Below, piece after piece: positions 51,581-64,000 of a DNA stretch of 64,000 nucleotides. Under the pieces are notes generated by a model, which saw only the letters and a program-made list of their open reading frames with translations, was not told where the DNA came from and ran no database searches. Each line of letters begins with the position of its first letter. The stretch's first letter is position 1. Location of the stretch: contig NZ_PNOR01000007.1 in assembly GCF_002869765.1 (NCBI RefSeq), positions 1 to 64,000 of the forward strand, read 5' to 3'. The translations under genes were made by a program, and so were the position numbers. The DNA comes from Deinococcus planocerae (GTDB taxonomy: Bacteria > Deinococcota > Deinococci > Deinococcales > Deinococcaceae).

Positions 51581-52069
51581 GTGACCCAACCTGACCCCCG
51601 CTCGGCCCTGATTCCCGACCAGAGTGCGCGCGTGAACGTGGCGACCTACCCCACCTACCTCGAAGCGCAGCGGGCCGTCGACTACCTCAGCGACCAGCGG
51701 TTTCCGGTCGAGCGCACCGCCATCGTGGGCGAGGGCCTGAGGACCATCGAGCAGGTCACGGGCCGCCTCGACTGGGGCCGCGCGGCGAGCCTGGGCTTCG
51801 GGCAGGGGCTCTTTATCGGCCTCTTCATCGGCCTGCTCTTCGGGCTGCTGGGGCTGGGCGGCGGGAACTTGCTGTACGCGGTCGCCTACGGCATGGTGCT
51901 GGGCGCGATCACCGGGTTGATCTGGGGCCTGATCGGCTACGCCGTCACGGGCGGGCGGCGCGACTTCACCTCGGTGGGCGGAATGCGCGCCGAGCGCTAC
52001 GTCATCCTCGCCGACGCCGAGGTTGCCGAGCGGGCGCGCACTCTGCTGGGCGGCCTGCCTTCTTCCTGA
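51581..52069 (+). CDS. YflT-like (general stress protein 17M) membrane protein
   Basis: This 162-residue protein has an N-terminal soluble module (VATYPTYLEAQRAVDYLSDQ, FPVERTAIVGEGLR), a Gly-rich pair of membrane helices (GQGLFIGLFIGLLFGLLGLG and AYGMVLGAITGLIWGLIGYA) and a short C-terminal module ending in RYVILAD. This matches the YflT/general stress 17M type. GTG 51581 follows AAGGAG. Its architecture parallels the protein at 43971, suggesting paralogues with a stress-related, unknown role. Confidence 0.75.
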   Translation: MTQPDPRSALIPDQSARVNVATYPTYLEAQRAVDYLSDQRFPVERTAIVGEGLRTIEQVTGRLDWGRAASLGFGQGLFIGLFIGLLFGLLGLGGGNLLYAVAYGMVLGAITGLIWGLIGYAVTGGRRDFTSVGGMRAERYVILADAEVAERARTLLGGLPSS

Positions 52070-52155
52070 ATTTCCGGTCTCGCTCCTGCGCCCCCGCCTG
52101 CCGCGCGGGGGTGTCTCCTGTCCGGGAACGCGGTCCAGCCGGGCGCCCGCCCCGC

Positions 52156-52161
52156 TAGCAT
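52156..52161 (+). promoter_or_regulatory. Leaderless -10 box for the carboxyltransferase
   Basis: TAGCAT lies 6 nt before ATG 52168. Confidence 0.5.
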
Positions 52162-52167
52162 GGCCCC

Positions 52168-53730
<1,563 letters not shown>

Positions 53731-53789
53731 GCGAGCGAGGTGTGCGTATGGTCAGGAGGACGAACAGCCGCGTAACCCTCGTTGTCACA

Positions 53790-53799
53790 TTTGTACAAA
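53790..53799. promoter_or_regulatory. Probable toxin-antitoxin operator (TGTACA core)
   Basis: TTTGTACAAA is a perfect 10-bp palindrome with the TGTACA core that YefM-family antitoxins bind. A TATCCT -10 box (53812-53817) lies just downstream, so the site overlaps the -35 region (TTGTAC 53791-53796, spacing 15). Confidence 0.5.
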
Positions 53800-53901
53800 A
53801 CGTTGGAACTCTATCCTTAACTCGCTGAGCGTAACAAGGCGTTTGGCAAGGCGGAGACCCTACCCGCTTTCATATGGATGGCAATTTTTGGAAGGCTGAA
53901 C

Positions 53902-54201
53902 ATGACAACGAAACTGAGGTCCTCATCACGAAAGGAGACCACCCCGACCCTGAGCGCCTCGGAGGCCCGCAGCAACTTCAATGACCTCGTGAACCGCGTG
54001 CAGTACGGTGGCGAGCGCGTCACGGTGACCCGGCAGGGCAAGCCTGCGGCGGTCATGATCAGTGTGGCGGACCTGGAGTTGCTGGAGCGGCTGGAGGATC
54101 GCCTGTGGGGTGACCTCGCCCTTGAACGACTCGAAGAGGAAAAGCGGAGCGGCACCGCAAGAATCGACTGGCAGGACCTCAAGCGAGACCTCGGCCTCTG
54201 A
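53902..54201 (+). CDS. Phd/YefM-type antitoxin
   Basis: This 99-residue antitoxin has the DNA-binding Phd/YefM core: LSASEARSNFNDLVNRVQYG then ERVTVTRQGKPAAVMISVADLELLE, with the charged C-terminal tail that would wrap the toxin. It should repress its own operon through the TGTACA palindrome upstream and neutralise the RelE-like protein that follows. ATG 53902 is preceded by GGAAGG (53890-53895), so the longer frame from 53878 is not needed. The region is less GC-rich than its flanks. Confidence 0.88.
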   Translation: MTTKLRSSSRKETTPTLSASEARSNFNDLVNRVQYGGERVTVTRQGKPAAVMISVADLELLERLEDRLWGDLALERLEEEKRSGTARIDWQDLKRDLGL

Positions 54202-54541
54202 GAGACACGAGCCAGCAGCCACAGCACGCGATATTCGGGTCGAACTGACCCGGGCGGCTGAAAAAGACCTGCGGGACATCGGCAACCGCAAACATCTGGG
54301 CCAGATCGCCCGCAAGCTCGACGCTCTCTCGGTCGATCCCAAGCCACACGACGCGCGGCCTCTCCAGGGCGAGGCGTACCGGGCGAACGGCTGGAACTTC
54401 TTTCGCGTCGACGTGGGCGAGTACCGTATCGTTTACGATCTGGACGAGTCCGGTGAGCTTCTCACCATCGTGACCATAACGGTCATCGGGCGACGCAACG
54501 ACGACGCCGTGTACCGACTGCTCGGGCGGCGCCACGGCTAG
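54110..54541 (+). CDS. RelE/ParE-family toxin, start uncertain
   Basis: The conserved toxin part runs from about 54230 to the stop at 54541: RVELTRAAEKDLRDI, then PLQGEAYRANGWNFFRVDVG, EYRIVYDLDE and the C-terminal TVIGRRNDDAVYRLL. It is an mRNA-interferase fold. There is no ATG, GTG or TTG between the antitoxin stop and this core. The nearest in-frame starts are GTG 54110 and TTG 54122, inside the antitoxin gene, which would add about 40 unusual residues; otherwise an ATT at about 54232 or another non-standard start is used, or the toxin has lost its start. Confidence 0.7.
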   Translation: MTSPLNDSKRKSGAAPQESTGRTSSETSASERHEPAATARDIRVELTRAAEKDLRDIGNRKHLGQIARKLDALSVDPKPHDARPLQGEAYRANGWNFFRVDVGEYRIVYDLDESGELLTIVTITVIGRRNDDAVYRLLGRRHG

Positions 54542-54572
54542 AACGTCAGCCGCACCAAACCCTTCCTCTCGA

Positions 54573-55025
54573 TCAGCCCCCCTCGTCCAGGTTCCCGATC
54601 ACCTGCCGCAGCAGTCCGAGCAGCTCGCGAACCTGCCGGTCGCTGAGCCCTACCCGTTTGCCGATGAGGTGGGGCACGTTGGCGGTCTGCTCGCGCAGGG
54701 CCCGGCCCTGGGGGGTCAGCGTGACTTCCAGCTCGCGCTCGTCGCTGGCGCGGCGGTGACGCTTGAGGTGCCCGGCGGCCTCCAGACGCTTGAGGAGGGG
54801 CGAGAGGGTGCCCGAATCCAGGTGCAGCCACTCGCCGAGCGCCTTGACGGTGGGGGGCTGGGGGGCATTCCAGAGGGCCAGCATCACGAGGTACTGCGGG
54901 TAGGTCAGGCCCAGCGGTTCGAGGAGGGGACGGTACGCCATCACCATGCTCCGCGACGCCACGTAGAGGTTGAAGCACAGCATGGTGTCGAGGTCGTGGA
55001 TGGGGGGTTCGGGGGTCTGCGTCAT
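54573..55025 (-). CDS. OhrR-like MarR-family peroxide sensor
   Basis: This 150-residue MarR-type repressor has the winged helix LGLTYPQYLVMLALW, VKALGEWLHLDSGTLSPLLKRLEAAG (in part SGTLSPLLKRLEAAG) and the wing RHRRASDERELEVTLT. Near the N-terminus, LCFNLYVASR carries Cys17 in the position of the reactive cysteine of OhrR, which senses organic hydroperoxides. Tyr residues YRPLLEPLGLTY also match. No ohr gene lies next to it in the window, so its target is elsewhere or is the MFS gene after it. Confidence 0.87.
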   Translation of the reverse strand: MTQTPEPPIHDLDTMLCFNLYVASRSMVMAYRPLLEPLGLTYPQYLVMLALWNAPQPPTVKALGEWLHLDSGTLSPLLKRLEAAGHLKRHRRASDERELEVTLTPQGRALREQTANVPHLIGKRVGLSDRQVRELLGLLRQVIGNLDEGG

Positions 55026-55053
55026 GGCGGTGCGTCCGGGGCCTCCGGCTTTC

Positions 55054-55081
55054 AGTATGAGGGGTGTTGATCCGGTGTCAT
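55054..55081 (-). promoter_or_regulatory. Candidate promoter for the OhrR-like gene
   Basis: On the minus strand ATGACA (55081-55076) and CATACT (55059-55054) are 16 nt apart, about 28 nt before the start codon. Confidence 0.4.
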
Positions 55082-55151
55082 TGAGCGGGGAATGAAGCCG
55101 GACCCGGCCTCAGGAAGGCCAGCTTAGCGTGCCCGCTCCCGCCCCGTGGGC

Positions 55152-56336
55152 TCAGGAGCCCGGACGCCCGCGGCCTTCCCGGGGCTCCCTCCGCTCCGCC
55201 CACCCCAGCGCGACCCCGGCGAGCACGAGCAGTGCGGGCACGACCGCCTGGGCGAGGAAGAGCGAGGACGCGTCCGCCAGGGCCCCGAGCGCGAAGGGGG
55301 CTGTCAGGATGGCGAGGCCCGAGGCCAGCGCCGCCCGCGCGCTCGCCACGTCCTCGCGGCCCGGCGCCGTGCCCACCGCCAGCGAGAGCATCGCCGGGTA
55401 GAGGTTCGCCACACCGAGCCCGGTCACGAACAGGCCCACGATCCGCACGGCGGCCCCCGGGGCGAGCCAGTAGACCAGGAAGCCCGGCAGCGCGACGAGC
55501 AGGGAAAGGCCCACCACCCGCCGGGCGGGAAACCGCGCGAGCAGCGCCCCGCCCGCCAGCCTCCCCAGCAGCATCGCCAGCAGGAAAGCGCTCACCGCCG
55601 TGGCCGCCGCCGCCCGCCCGAGCCCCCCCACGCCCCGCAGGAAGTCCGCCGCCCAGAAGGCCACCCCGAACTCCACCGCCACCACGAGCAGCAGCACGGC
55701 CCAGCAGCGCCAGTAGCGGGCGGGCAGGGCTTCTCGGGAGGTGGGGCCCGGTCCGGCTCCTCCGGCCAACGTCACCCGTCGAAAGACGGCGGCCAGCAGG
55801 GCCAGCCCCCCCGCCGCGAACCACAGCACGCCCGGCCAGCCCAGCCCGGCGGCGACCATCCCCCCGACGGCCAGGGGCGCGAGCACGCTGCACACGCTCG
55901 CCACGGCGTTGGCCTCCGCGAAGGCCTGGGGCCGCCTCTCGCCGTGCCGCCGCGCGAGGACCGCCGACACCTGCACCAGCGTCAGCGACCCCAGCGCGCC
56001 CATCACGAGCGCCCCGAGCACGCTGAGGGGAAAGGTCGGAGCGACCGCGATCAAGCCCCCGCCCGCCGCCACCCCCGCCGCGCCGCCCCACAGCACGGCC
56101 CCCTCCCCGAAGCGGCGCCCCAGCCGGTCGGCGGTCACGCTGGCGATCAGGGAGCCCACCGCAAAGGCGCTCGTGTGCCCGCTCGCCTGCGCGTAGCTCA
56201 GGCCGAGCTTCTCGCGCAAGAAGGGCAGCAGCGGCCCCAGGGCATTTAGGAGAAAGGCGAAATACCCCAGCAGCAGGTAGGTGACCCAGGTCGCCCGGTC
56301 ACGCTCGAAACCGGGCCCCACCCGCGCCGCCGTCAC
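55152..56336 (-). CDS. MFS transporter
   Basis: This 394-residue transporter of the major facilitator type has about twelve hydrophobic segments. The typical cytoplasmic loop motif is TADRLGRRFGEG between helices 2 and 3, and the mirrored loop is ALLARFPARRVVG in the second half. The substrate is unknown; similar proteins export drugs or sugars. The only start giving a sensible N-terminus is GTG 56336 (the frame continues upstream to 56720 as shadow). It follows the unknown 226-residue gene by 71 nt, with no promoter visible. Confidence 0.8.
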   Translation of the reverse strand: MTAARVGPGFERDRATWVTYLLLGYFAFLLNALGPLLPFLREKLGLSYAQASGHTSAFAVGSLIASVTADRLGRRFGEGAVLWGGAAGVAAGGGLIAVAPTFPLSVLGALVMGALGSLTLVQVSAVLARRHGERRPQAFAEANAVASVCSVLAPLAVGGMVAAGLGWPGVLWFAAGGLALLAAVFRRVTLAGGAGPGPTSREALPARYWRCWAVLLLVVAVEFGVAFWAADFLRGVGGLGRAAAATAVSAFLLAMLLGRLAGGALLARFPARRVVGLSLLVALPGFLVYWLAPGAAVRIVGLFVTGLGVANLYPAMLSLAVGTAPGREDVASARAALASGLAILTAPFALGALADASSLFLAQAVVPALLVLAGVALGWAERREPREGRGRPGS

Positions 56337-56407
56337 GGGGAGAGGCGCCGGGGGGAGGGCGAGGAGCGGGGCCGGGGGGGCGGTCGTCGCATGGGGGTGG
56401 GTCCTTA

Positions 56408-57088
56408 TCAGAGGCCGGGCGCCTGGGTCGCCCCCGCCAGCAGGCTGAACGTTACCACCGTCCCCGCGTGGACGCTCAGGGGACGGTGGTCCGGCAGGCT
56501 GGCCCGCAAGCCTCCACCCAGGGCGTGCGCCGTGTCCAGGAGCGGCGCGTCGGCGGCGGGGTCGAGGGTGCCCCAGAGGTGGGCCACCCCACCCCCGCCG
56601 GGGCCCGCCCGCCACAGCAGCGCCCCGACTTCCTCCGAACCCGCGTAGGCGAGCAGCAGCGTCACGTCCCGCTCCCCCTCCAGCCGGGCCGCGAGGTGGC
56701 GCGACAGTGCGGGGGCCCACTCCGGCGTCCCGTGCGCCTCGGCCAGCGTCGCCGCCCAGACGGGCAGGTGGAGGCGCCCCACCTGCTCTACCCGGATCAC
56801 CCCCGGGGCCCCGGTGGGGTGGTACTCGCCCACCCGCACGGCGGCCACCTCCTCGCCCGGTGCGCTCTCCCCCGCGCTCGCCACCAGGGCGGGCATCTCC
56901 TGCGCGTGGTGCCAGGCGCGGACGAGGGGAAGACGGTCCGCGTTCCCGTCGGGCAGGTAGGTCGCGTTCAGCGCGAGGACGTTCACCCCCGGCGTGTGCA
57001 GCGTCACCGCCCCCCGGAAGTCGCGGCGGATCGTCGAGAGCGGCTCGAAATAGGCGACGAGTTCGGCCAGGGCGGGCGGCAGGCTCAT
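56408..57088 (-). CDS. Unknown 226-residue protein
   Basis: I cannot place this protein. It is soluble, Ala/Leu-rich and looks alpha/beta: VTLHTPGVNVLALNATYLPDG near the N-terminus, PLVRAWHHAQEMPALVAS, and GVAHLWGTLDPAADAPLLD in the second half. The last stretch vaguely recalls acetyltransferase-like sequences but lacks a clear acetyl-CoA loop. ATG 57088 has TAGGCT 7 nt upstream (leaderless), which is good evidence for a real gene and for this start rather than 57304. Confidence 0.6.
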   Translation of the reverse strand: MSLPPALAELVAYFEPLSTIRRDFRGAVTLHTPGVNVLALNATYLPDGNADRLPLVRAWHHAQEMPALVASAGESAPGEEVAAVRVGEYHPTGAPGVIRVEQVGRLHLPVWAATLAEAHGTPEWAPALSRHLAARLEGERDVTLLLAYAGSEEVGALLWRAGPGGGGVAHLWGTLDPAADAPLLDTAHALGGGLRASLPDHRPLSVHAGTVVTFSLLAGATQAPGL

Positions 57089-57095
57089 GGGAGGC

Positions 57096-57101
57096 AGCCT
57101 A
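57096..57101 (-). promoter_or_regulatory. Leaderless -10 box for the unknown 226-aa gene
   Basis: TAGGCT (minus strand) lies 7 nt from ATG 57088. Confidence 0.5.
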
Positions 57102-57116
57102 GCGGGTGGGCAAGCG

Positions 57117-57145
57117 AAAAGCCGCCTCCACGGGGGAAGGCGGCT
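57117..57145 (-). terminator. Terminator of tRNA-Glu
   Basis: On the minus strand AGCCGCC pairs with GGCGGCT and is followed by TTTT (complement of 57117-57120), just downstream of the tRNA. Confidence 0.85.
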
Positions 57146-57149
57146 GATG

Positions 57150-57225
<76 letters not shown>

Positions 57226-57234
57226 TCTCCGTGG

Positions 57235-57264
57235 TGCATAGCCCGCCCGGTGGGGCGGTGTCAG
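57235..57264 (-). promoter_or_regulatory. Promoter of tRNA-Glu
   Basis: On the minus strand CTGACA (57264-57259) and TATGCA (57240-57235) are 18 nt apart, just upstream of the tRNA. Confidence 0.6.
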
Positions 57265-57320
57265 GCGCGAAGAGAGATTCTAGCAGGCCTGGCAGGGAAG
57301 TCAAGGAGGAACGGGGCCTA

Positions 57321-57818
57321 TCACTCCAGGTCGTCGTAGTGGTGGAGCAGCGCCGCGTCGGGGTCGCCCCCCGCGTGGTGATGCCGGGCGACGAGGCGGG
57401 CGACGCGGGGCCGCGCTCCCGCCCGGGCGAGGAGTTCGGCGCCGAGTTCGGGGTGATAGGCGCGGACCGAGAGGGGCCCGAGGGGCACGAGCCGCGCGAG
57501 GCGGCCCGGCACCAGCCCCACCAGGACCCGCTCGAACACCCGGTACGGGCGGATGCTCTTGCCGCAGTCGTGGAGCAGGGCGGCGGCGACGAGTTCGGGC
57601 GCGGCGCGCGGGTGGTCGCGCAGGAGGTGGCGGGTCACCCGGCAGGCGTGCTCACGGTCGCGCGGGTCCATGCCCAGGTACACGCGCCGCTCGGCGGGGG
57701 TGAGGTAGGGGGCCGCCCATACATCGTCGGGGCGGGCGTGGGATGGGCTCAGGCTGCGGGTCAGGCGCCCTACCTTTCCCACGTACCCCCGGACCTTGCG
57801 GCTCAGACGGGCGGGCAT
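57321..57818 (-). CDS. HD-domain protein
   Basis: This 165-residue protein has the HD metal-phosphohydrolase signature LLHDCGKSI, with the upstream His in [12 protein letters not shown] and later His residues in [12 protein letters not shown] proteins hydrolyse nucleotides or cyclic nucleotides, but the substrate is unknown. ATG 57818 was chosen over 57857, whose extra residues are proline-rich. It lies 70 nt after trxB on the same strand and may share its transcript. Confidence 0.75.
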   Translation of the reverse strand: MPARLSRKVRGYVGKVGRLTRSLSPSHARPDDVWAAPYLTPAERRVYLGMDPRDREHACRVTRHLLRDHPRAAPELVAAALLHDCGKSIRPYRVFERVLVGLVPGRLARLVPLGPLSVRAYHPELGAELLARAGARPRVARLVARHHHAGGDPDAALLHHYDDLE

Positions 57819-57888
57819 GGGGGGAGGAGCGATGAGGGGACGGGCGGGAGGGCGCACCCCCCGGCACCCGTCCCCCTCCGGCCCCGGC

Positions 57889-58863
<975 letters not shown>

Positions 58864-58869
58864 CCAAAA

Positions 58870-58875
58870 AGCGTA
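58870..58875 (-). promoter_or_regulatory. Leaderless -10 box for trxB
   Basis: TACGCT (minus strand) lies 6 nt from ATG 58863. Confidence 0.5.
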
Positions 58876-58993
58876 CCACCGGCCACCTTTCGGGAAGGTC
58901 AGCCGGGCACACTTTACTTTTCAAAGCACTTTGCAACGCCCACATCCAGGTCTGGCGGGGCGCACTCTTCCGGCGACAGGCTCAGACAGCAAC

Positions 58994-59018
58994 ACACCCC
59001 CGCACTCGGCGAGGGTGT
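58994..59018 (-). terminator. Hairpin after tRNA-Gln
   Basis: A 10-bp stem with one mismatch (58994-59003 with 59009-59018) lies right after the tRNA; the following T-run is weak. Confidence 0.55.
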
Positions 59019-59023
59019 CATGT

Positions 59024-59097
<74 letters not shown>

Positions 59098-59144
59098 CCA
59101 CCTGCTCTGGCCGCCCACCGCTGAGTGCATGGTGAGCGTGAGGG

Positions 59145-59173
59145 AGTATAGCCGCCCCTCCGCCGGGCGTCAA
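59145..59173 (-). promoter_or_regulatory. Promoter of tRNA-Gln
   Basis: On the minus strand TTGACG (59173-59168) and TATACT (59150-59145) are 17 nt apart: near-consensus. Confidence 0.85.
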
Positions 59174-59260
59174 CCGCCGGGCACAGGGCTCAGCGGCGCG
59201 GCGCGGCGGCGAAAGCGGCTAAACATCGAATAGACCGCGTATAGCGCGCCCACGTCGCGC

Positions 59261-59290
59261 TTGCCCCCCCCGGATGGGCGGTGCTAGAGT
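59261..59290 (+). promoter_or_regulatory. Candidate promoter of rpsA
   Basis: TTGCCC (59261-59266) and TAGAGT (59285-59290) are 18 nt apart, giving a leader of about 75 nt. The rest of 59174-59373 shows nothing else. Confidence 0.5.
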
Positions 59291-59355
59291 GTGGTGTTGC
59301 CGCGCTTAAGCGCAGGTACAGGGACAGGGCGCCGGGCGCGTGAAGTGCCGGGAGC

Positions 59356-61191
<1,836 letters not shown>

Positions 61192-61207
61192 GCCTCTAGA
61201 GATCAAG

Positions 61208-61236
61208 ACCCGCTGGGAGCGATCCCGGTGGGTTTT
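61208..61236 (+). terminator. Terminator after rpsA
   Basis: ACCCGCTGGGA (61208-61218) pairs with TCCCGGTGGGT (61223-61233), with two G-U pairs, followed by TTT. Confidence 0.8.
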
Positions 61237-61246
61237 GCCCTGCCGT

Positions 61247-63478
61247 TCAGGGCAGCGGCCAGCGCACGGTGCCGAGACGGTCGGTGCGCCACACGCGGGC
61301 GCCGACCTCCCCGGCGCGGGAGAGCACGTCCGGGTGCGGGTGGCCGTAGGTGTTGCGGCCCACGCTGATCAGCACGTCGGCGGGGGTGCTCTCCCGCAGG
61401 ATCGCCGTGCCCGTGCTGTGGCGGCTGCCGTGGTGCGCGGCCTTGAGCAGGTCGAGGTCACCCACGCCCAGCCGCGCCTCAACGGGGGCGGGCAGGTCGC
61501 CGAGCAGGGCAGCGCGGAAGCCGCGCGACTCGACCCGCAGGGCGACGCTGTTCTCGTTGTCCTTGGGGCTCCACCCCTGCCCGGCGGGCCACAGGACGGT
61601 CAGGGTGACGCCGCTCGCCGTGACCGTATCGCCGCGCCGGACCTCGCGCACGGGCACGCCCTCCTCGCGGGCGACGGTGAGCAGGGTGGTCAGCACCGGG
61701 TCGTCCGTCTTGCGCTGCCCGATCCAGAGTTCACCGACAGGGAGGGCGCGCAGCACGCTGGACAGCCCCTCGACATGGTCCGTGTCGGCGTGGGTGGCGA
61801 CCACCGCCGACAAACTCCTCACCCCCAGGGCGCGCAGGGCGGGGACGACCGTCCGCCCGCCCACGTCGTAGTCACTGCCCACCGAGCCGCCGCCGTCCAC
61901 GAGGACCGTCAGGCCGGGAGCGCGCACGAGCGTGCTGTCGCCCTGGCCGACATCGAGGAAGACCAGCTCCCGCGCGGGTTTCAGCAGGCCGGGCAGCACG
62001 GTGAGGAGGGCGCAGGCGAGGAGCGTGCCGAGGGCCACAGGAGCACGGAGGCGGCCCCGCAGCCACAGCACCCCCGCGAGGGCCGTGACGGTGTAGGCGA
62101 CCACGCCCGCGGGGCCGACCTCGCCCCAGGTCAGCACCGGTGCCCGCCCGAACACCTCGACCACGCCGAGCAGCGCCGCCGCAAGGAGACCGTTGAGCCA
62201 ATTCACCGCCACGGCGAGCGGACCGAGCAGCCCCGCCACGAAGCCCAGGGGCACGAGCGCGGCCATGATCACCCCGGCGATCAGGTTGGCGGGCAGGCCC
62301 ACGAGGGGCAGTTGCCCGAAGTTCCCCGCAATGACGGGCAGGGTGGCGAGTTCGGCGAGCACCGTGGCGACGAGGGCAAGGCGCAGCCACAGCGGCCAGC
62401 GCCCCGGGAGCCGCGCCGCCGCCTGCCCGGAGAGGGTGAGTCCCAAGACGGCCAGGAAGGAGAGCTGGAACCCCACGTCGAGCAGCCACAGCGGAAAGGG
62501 CAGCAGGCAGAGGGTGGCGGCGAGGGCGATGACGCCGTAGGGATCAGGCCGCCCGCGCCCGATGGCGTACCCGAGGAGCACCGCGCCGCCCATCAGCACC
62601 GCCCGGAAGATGCTGGGGGACACGCCGACGAGCAGCAGGTACGGCCCCAGGAAGAGGAGCGCCCCCGCGTACCGCCACCCCAGCGGCACCCGCAGCCACA
62701 TCAGCAGCCAGATCACGGCGCCCGTCAGCAGGGCGACGTTCTGGCCGCTCAGCGCCATCAGGTGCGAGAGGCCCGAGCGGGCGAAGGCGTCGCGCACCGA
62801 GTACCCTGCCCCGAAGTCCTCGCGCCCGATGTCGCCCCGGTCGCCGAGTTCGACGGCCTGCATCAGGGCCGCCTCCCGCTGGCCCAGCCCAGCGGTCAGG
62901 CCCCGGCGAAACCAGCCGCGCAGGCCCCCCTCGGGCGTGCTCTGCCGCACCCGGGCCCCCACGAGGACGGTGGTGGGCGTGGGCACGAGGAGGCCGCCCT
63001 GACCCCGCAGCCACGCCGCCTGGTCGAAGCCGCCCGGCACGTCCTGCCCCTCGGGACGCACCAGGCGACCGCTCAGCACCACCCGGCCCGGCGGGACGCG
63101 CGGTTTGGGGGAAACGGCCACCCGGGCGGGCGGGTCTTCGAGGCTGAGGAACTGGCCGTCCCAGTCGCCCGTCAGCGTGACCTGCGCGCCCACCCAGGGG
63201 GCCATGCGGTCGGGCTGGGCGGCATTCAGGCGCTCCGAGCCCAGCCCCAGCCCGGCGCCGACGAGGGCGAGGAGCGCCACCGCCGCCCGCCCGTCGAGCA
63301 CGGCGAGCGCCGCGCCGAGGCCCACCACGACCAGGCCCCACCCCATCCCCAGCCCGAGCAGGATGCCGCCGATGACCCCACAGGCGAGCGGGACGGACCA
63401 CGCGAGGCGGCCCGAGGTGGCCCGCGTGGGGCTGAGGCTCGCCGTCCGGGGGGCGGGCGCCGCGTGTCTGCCGGGCAT
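61247..63478 (-). CDS. comEC: DNA-uptake channel protein ComEC
   Basis: This 743-residue membrane protein passes single-stranded DNA across the inner membrane during natural transformation. It has N-terminal helices with an OB-like loop, the Competence domain core ([33 protein letters not shown]) in the middle, and a C-terminal metallo-beta-lactamase-type domain ([38 protein letters not shown]) that may degrade the second strand. ATG 63478 overlaps the comEA stop by one base (TGATG), so the pair is coupled. Confidence 0.95.
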   Translation of the reverse strand: MPGRHAAPAPRTASLSPTRATSGRLAWSVPLACGVIGGILLGLGMGWGLVVVGLGAALAVLDGRAAVALLALVGAGLGLGSERLNAAQPDRMAPWVGAQVTLTGDWDGQFLSLEDPPARVAVSPKPRVPPGRVVLSGRLVRPEGQDVPGGFDQAAWLRGQGGLLVPTPTTVLVGARVRQSTPEGGLRGWFRRGLTAGLGQREAALMQAVELGDRGDIGREDFGAGYSVRDAFARSGLSHLMALSGQNVALLTGAVIWLLMWLRVPLGWRYAGALLFLGPYLLLVGVSPSIFRAVLMGGAVLLGYAIGRGRPDPYGVIALAATLCLLPFPLWLLDVGFQLSFLAVLGLTLSGQAAARLPGRWPLWLRLALVATVLAELATLPVIAGNFGQLPLVGLPANLIAGVIMAALVPLGFVAGLLGPLAVAVNWLNGLLAAALLGVVEVFGRAPVLTWGEVGPAGVVAYTVTALAGVLWLRGRLRAPVALGTLLACALLTVLPGLLKPARELVFLDVGQGDSTLVRAPGLTVLVDGGGSVGSDYDVGGRTVVPALRALGVRSLSAVVATHADTDHVEGLSSVLRALPVGELWIGQRKTDDPVLTTLLTVAREEGVPVREVRRGDTVTASGVTLTVLWPAGQGWSPKDNENSVALRVESRGFRAALLGDLPAPVEARLGVGDLDLLKAAHHGSRHSTGTAILRESTPADVLISVGRNTYGHPHPDVLSRAGEVGARVWRTDRLGTVRWPLP

Positions 63479-63855
63479 CAGAAGGTCACGAGGGGCGTGA
63501 GGGCCGAGAGGGTGGAGGGCCCGATCCCGCTCACCCGGTCGAGGTCGGCGAGGCTGCGGTAGGGCCTGCCCGCCACGATCCGCGCGGCGAGGGCAGGGCC
63601 GACCTTCGGCAGGGCTTCGAGCTGCTCGACCGAGGCTGAGTTGAGGTTGACCCTCCCCGAGATGAGGGGCCTCACGCTCTCCGCCGTCGGGTACTCGGGG
63701 GCGGCCTCCTGAACCTGGGCCGGGGGGGAAAGGTCGGCGTGGGTCACGGTGGGAGCCTGCGCGTGGGGCAAGAGGACGGGGCCGAGGGCCAGCACCCCCA
63801 CCGTCAGGACGCCGCCCGCGAGAAGCAGCGTCCAGGAACGTTCCGAGCTGAACAC
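63478..63855 (-). CDS. comEA: Competence DNA-binding protein ComEA
   Basis: This 125-residue membrane-anchored DNA receptor has one N-terminal helix ([20 protein letters not shown]), a short linker, and the paired helix-hairpin-helix domain ([43 protein letters not shown]). It hands incoming DNA to ComEC. GTG 63855 was chosen because TACACT ends 7 nt upstream and the extra residues of the longer frame from 63960 are not membrane-like; its stop overlaps comEC. Confidence 0.92.
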   Translation of the reverse strand: MFSSERSWTLLLAGGVLTVGVLALGPVLLPHAQAPTVTHADLSPPAQVQEAAPEYPTAESVRPLISGRVNLNSASVEQLEALPKVGPALAARIVAGRPYRSLADLDRVSGIGPSTLSALTPLVTF

Positions 63856-63862
63856 GGCGGTC

Positions 63863-63868
63863 AGTGTA
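63863..63868 (-). promoter_or_regulatory. Leaderless -10 box for comEA-comEC
   Basis: TACACT (minus strand) lies 7 nt from GTG 63855. Confidence 0.5.
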
Positions 63869-63913
63869 GGGCGGGCCCCCGGGTGTCCGGGCGGCAAATT
63901 CGCACAGCGCGCG

Positions 63914-63919
63914 TATCCT
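63914..63919 (+). promoter_or_regulatory. Leaderless -10 box for the edge gene
   Basis: TATCCT lies 6 nt before GTG 63926. Confidence 0.5.
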
Positions 63920-63925
63920 CGGCGG

Positions 63926-64000
63926 GTGACCCCCATCGCCGCCCCGGCCAGCCGCCCCACGCCCGCCGTCCTCGTGTGCCTCGCGCTGGTGTACGTCGTG
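63926..64000 (+). CDS. Membrane protein, N-terminal 25 codons only (EamA-like?)
   Basis: The frame opens with GTG 63926 behind a leaderless-type promoter and encodes a short polar start followed by a hydrophobic helix ([12 protein letters not shown]) that runs off the window. The start of such a helix resembles EamA-type drug/metabolite transporters, but too little is present to be sure. It is divergent from comEA. Confidence 0.45.
   Translation, partial: MTPIAAPASRPTPAVLVCLALVYVV

Overview
The window is high-GC chromosomal DNA from a Deinococcus species. This rests on protein character (RpoB of 1152 aa, an RpoC of 1546 aa carrying the long Deinococcus-Thermus insertion, a five-domain S1 protein, tandem glutamate dehydrogenases as in Thermus/Deinococcus) and on promoter layout. 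About 20 genes have a TANNNT -10 box ending only 6-7 nt before the start codon, so their mRNAs should be leaderless, a habit described for Deinococcus deserti. The species cannot be named from this sequence. No rRNA, CRISPR array or complete mobile element is seen.

Layout. 1-420: the tail of an IS transposase abuts a cold-shock gene whose normal start codon is missing. 473-1677 (-): a membrane TPR protein and an Imm22-like small protein that may be cut by an in-frame stop. 1756-10360 (+): a strong sigma-70-type promoter, rpoB, an unexpected 82-aa membrane protein, rpoC, terminator. 10361-12618: DUF2721 protein, Nudix hydrolase, rlmN. 12765-18254 (+): a four-gene run coupled by 4-nt overlaps: TPR protein, SPOR protein, Rex repressor, large lipoprotein. 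18384-21607 (-): periplasmic nucleotidase and FMN 2-hydroxyacid oxidase; cfa is divergent. 23147-26664 (-): glycolate oxidase set glcF-glcD-glcE with a palindromic intergenic repeat inside. 26887-29206 (-): dinB and an rRNA methyltransferase; corA and a secreted beta-propeller-like protein lie on +.

31233-36416 (-) is a beta-oxidation operon (fadB, hydrolase, unknown, fadA). 36517-38701 (-): metallopeptidase-like protein, DUF1634 and TauE/SafE proteins. 38931-41167: PaiB-like protein, pyrD, Rrf2/IscR-like regulator. 41312-43899 (+): a fused chorismate enzyme and its aminotransferase-fold partner (folate pABA branch). 43971-48680: stress protein, polyprenyl synthase, two tandem glutamate dehydrogenases. 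48759-53730: a conserved Deinococcus-Thermus protein, aminoglycoside-phosphotransferase-fold kinase, xpt, YflT-like protein, biotin-dependent carboxyltransferase. 53790-54541: a YefM/RelE-type toxin-antitoxin pair with a TGTACA operator. 54573-58863 (-): OhrR-like regulator, MFS transporter, unknown gene, tRNA-Glu, HD protein, trxB. 59024-61236: tRNA-Gln and rpsA. 61247-63855 (-): comEC and comEA of the natural-transformation machinery, followed by the first 25 codons of a divergent membrane protein at the window edge.

The items most worth a second look are: two AT-richer unknown genes slotted with almost no junction sequence into conserved operons (rpoB/rpoC and the fad operon); a leaderless five-codon ORF coupled to glcF; the possible nonsense mutation in the Imm22-like gene; the IS insertion at the cold-shock start codon; and the glutamate dehydrogenase partner that has lost a substrate-binding lysine. 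No whole new system was evident.
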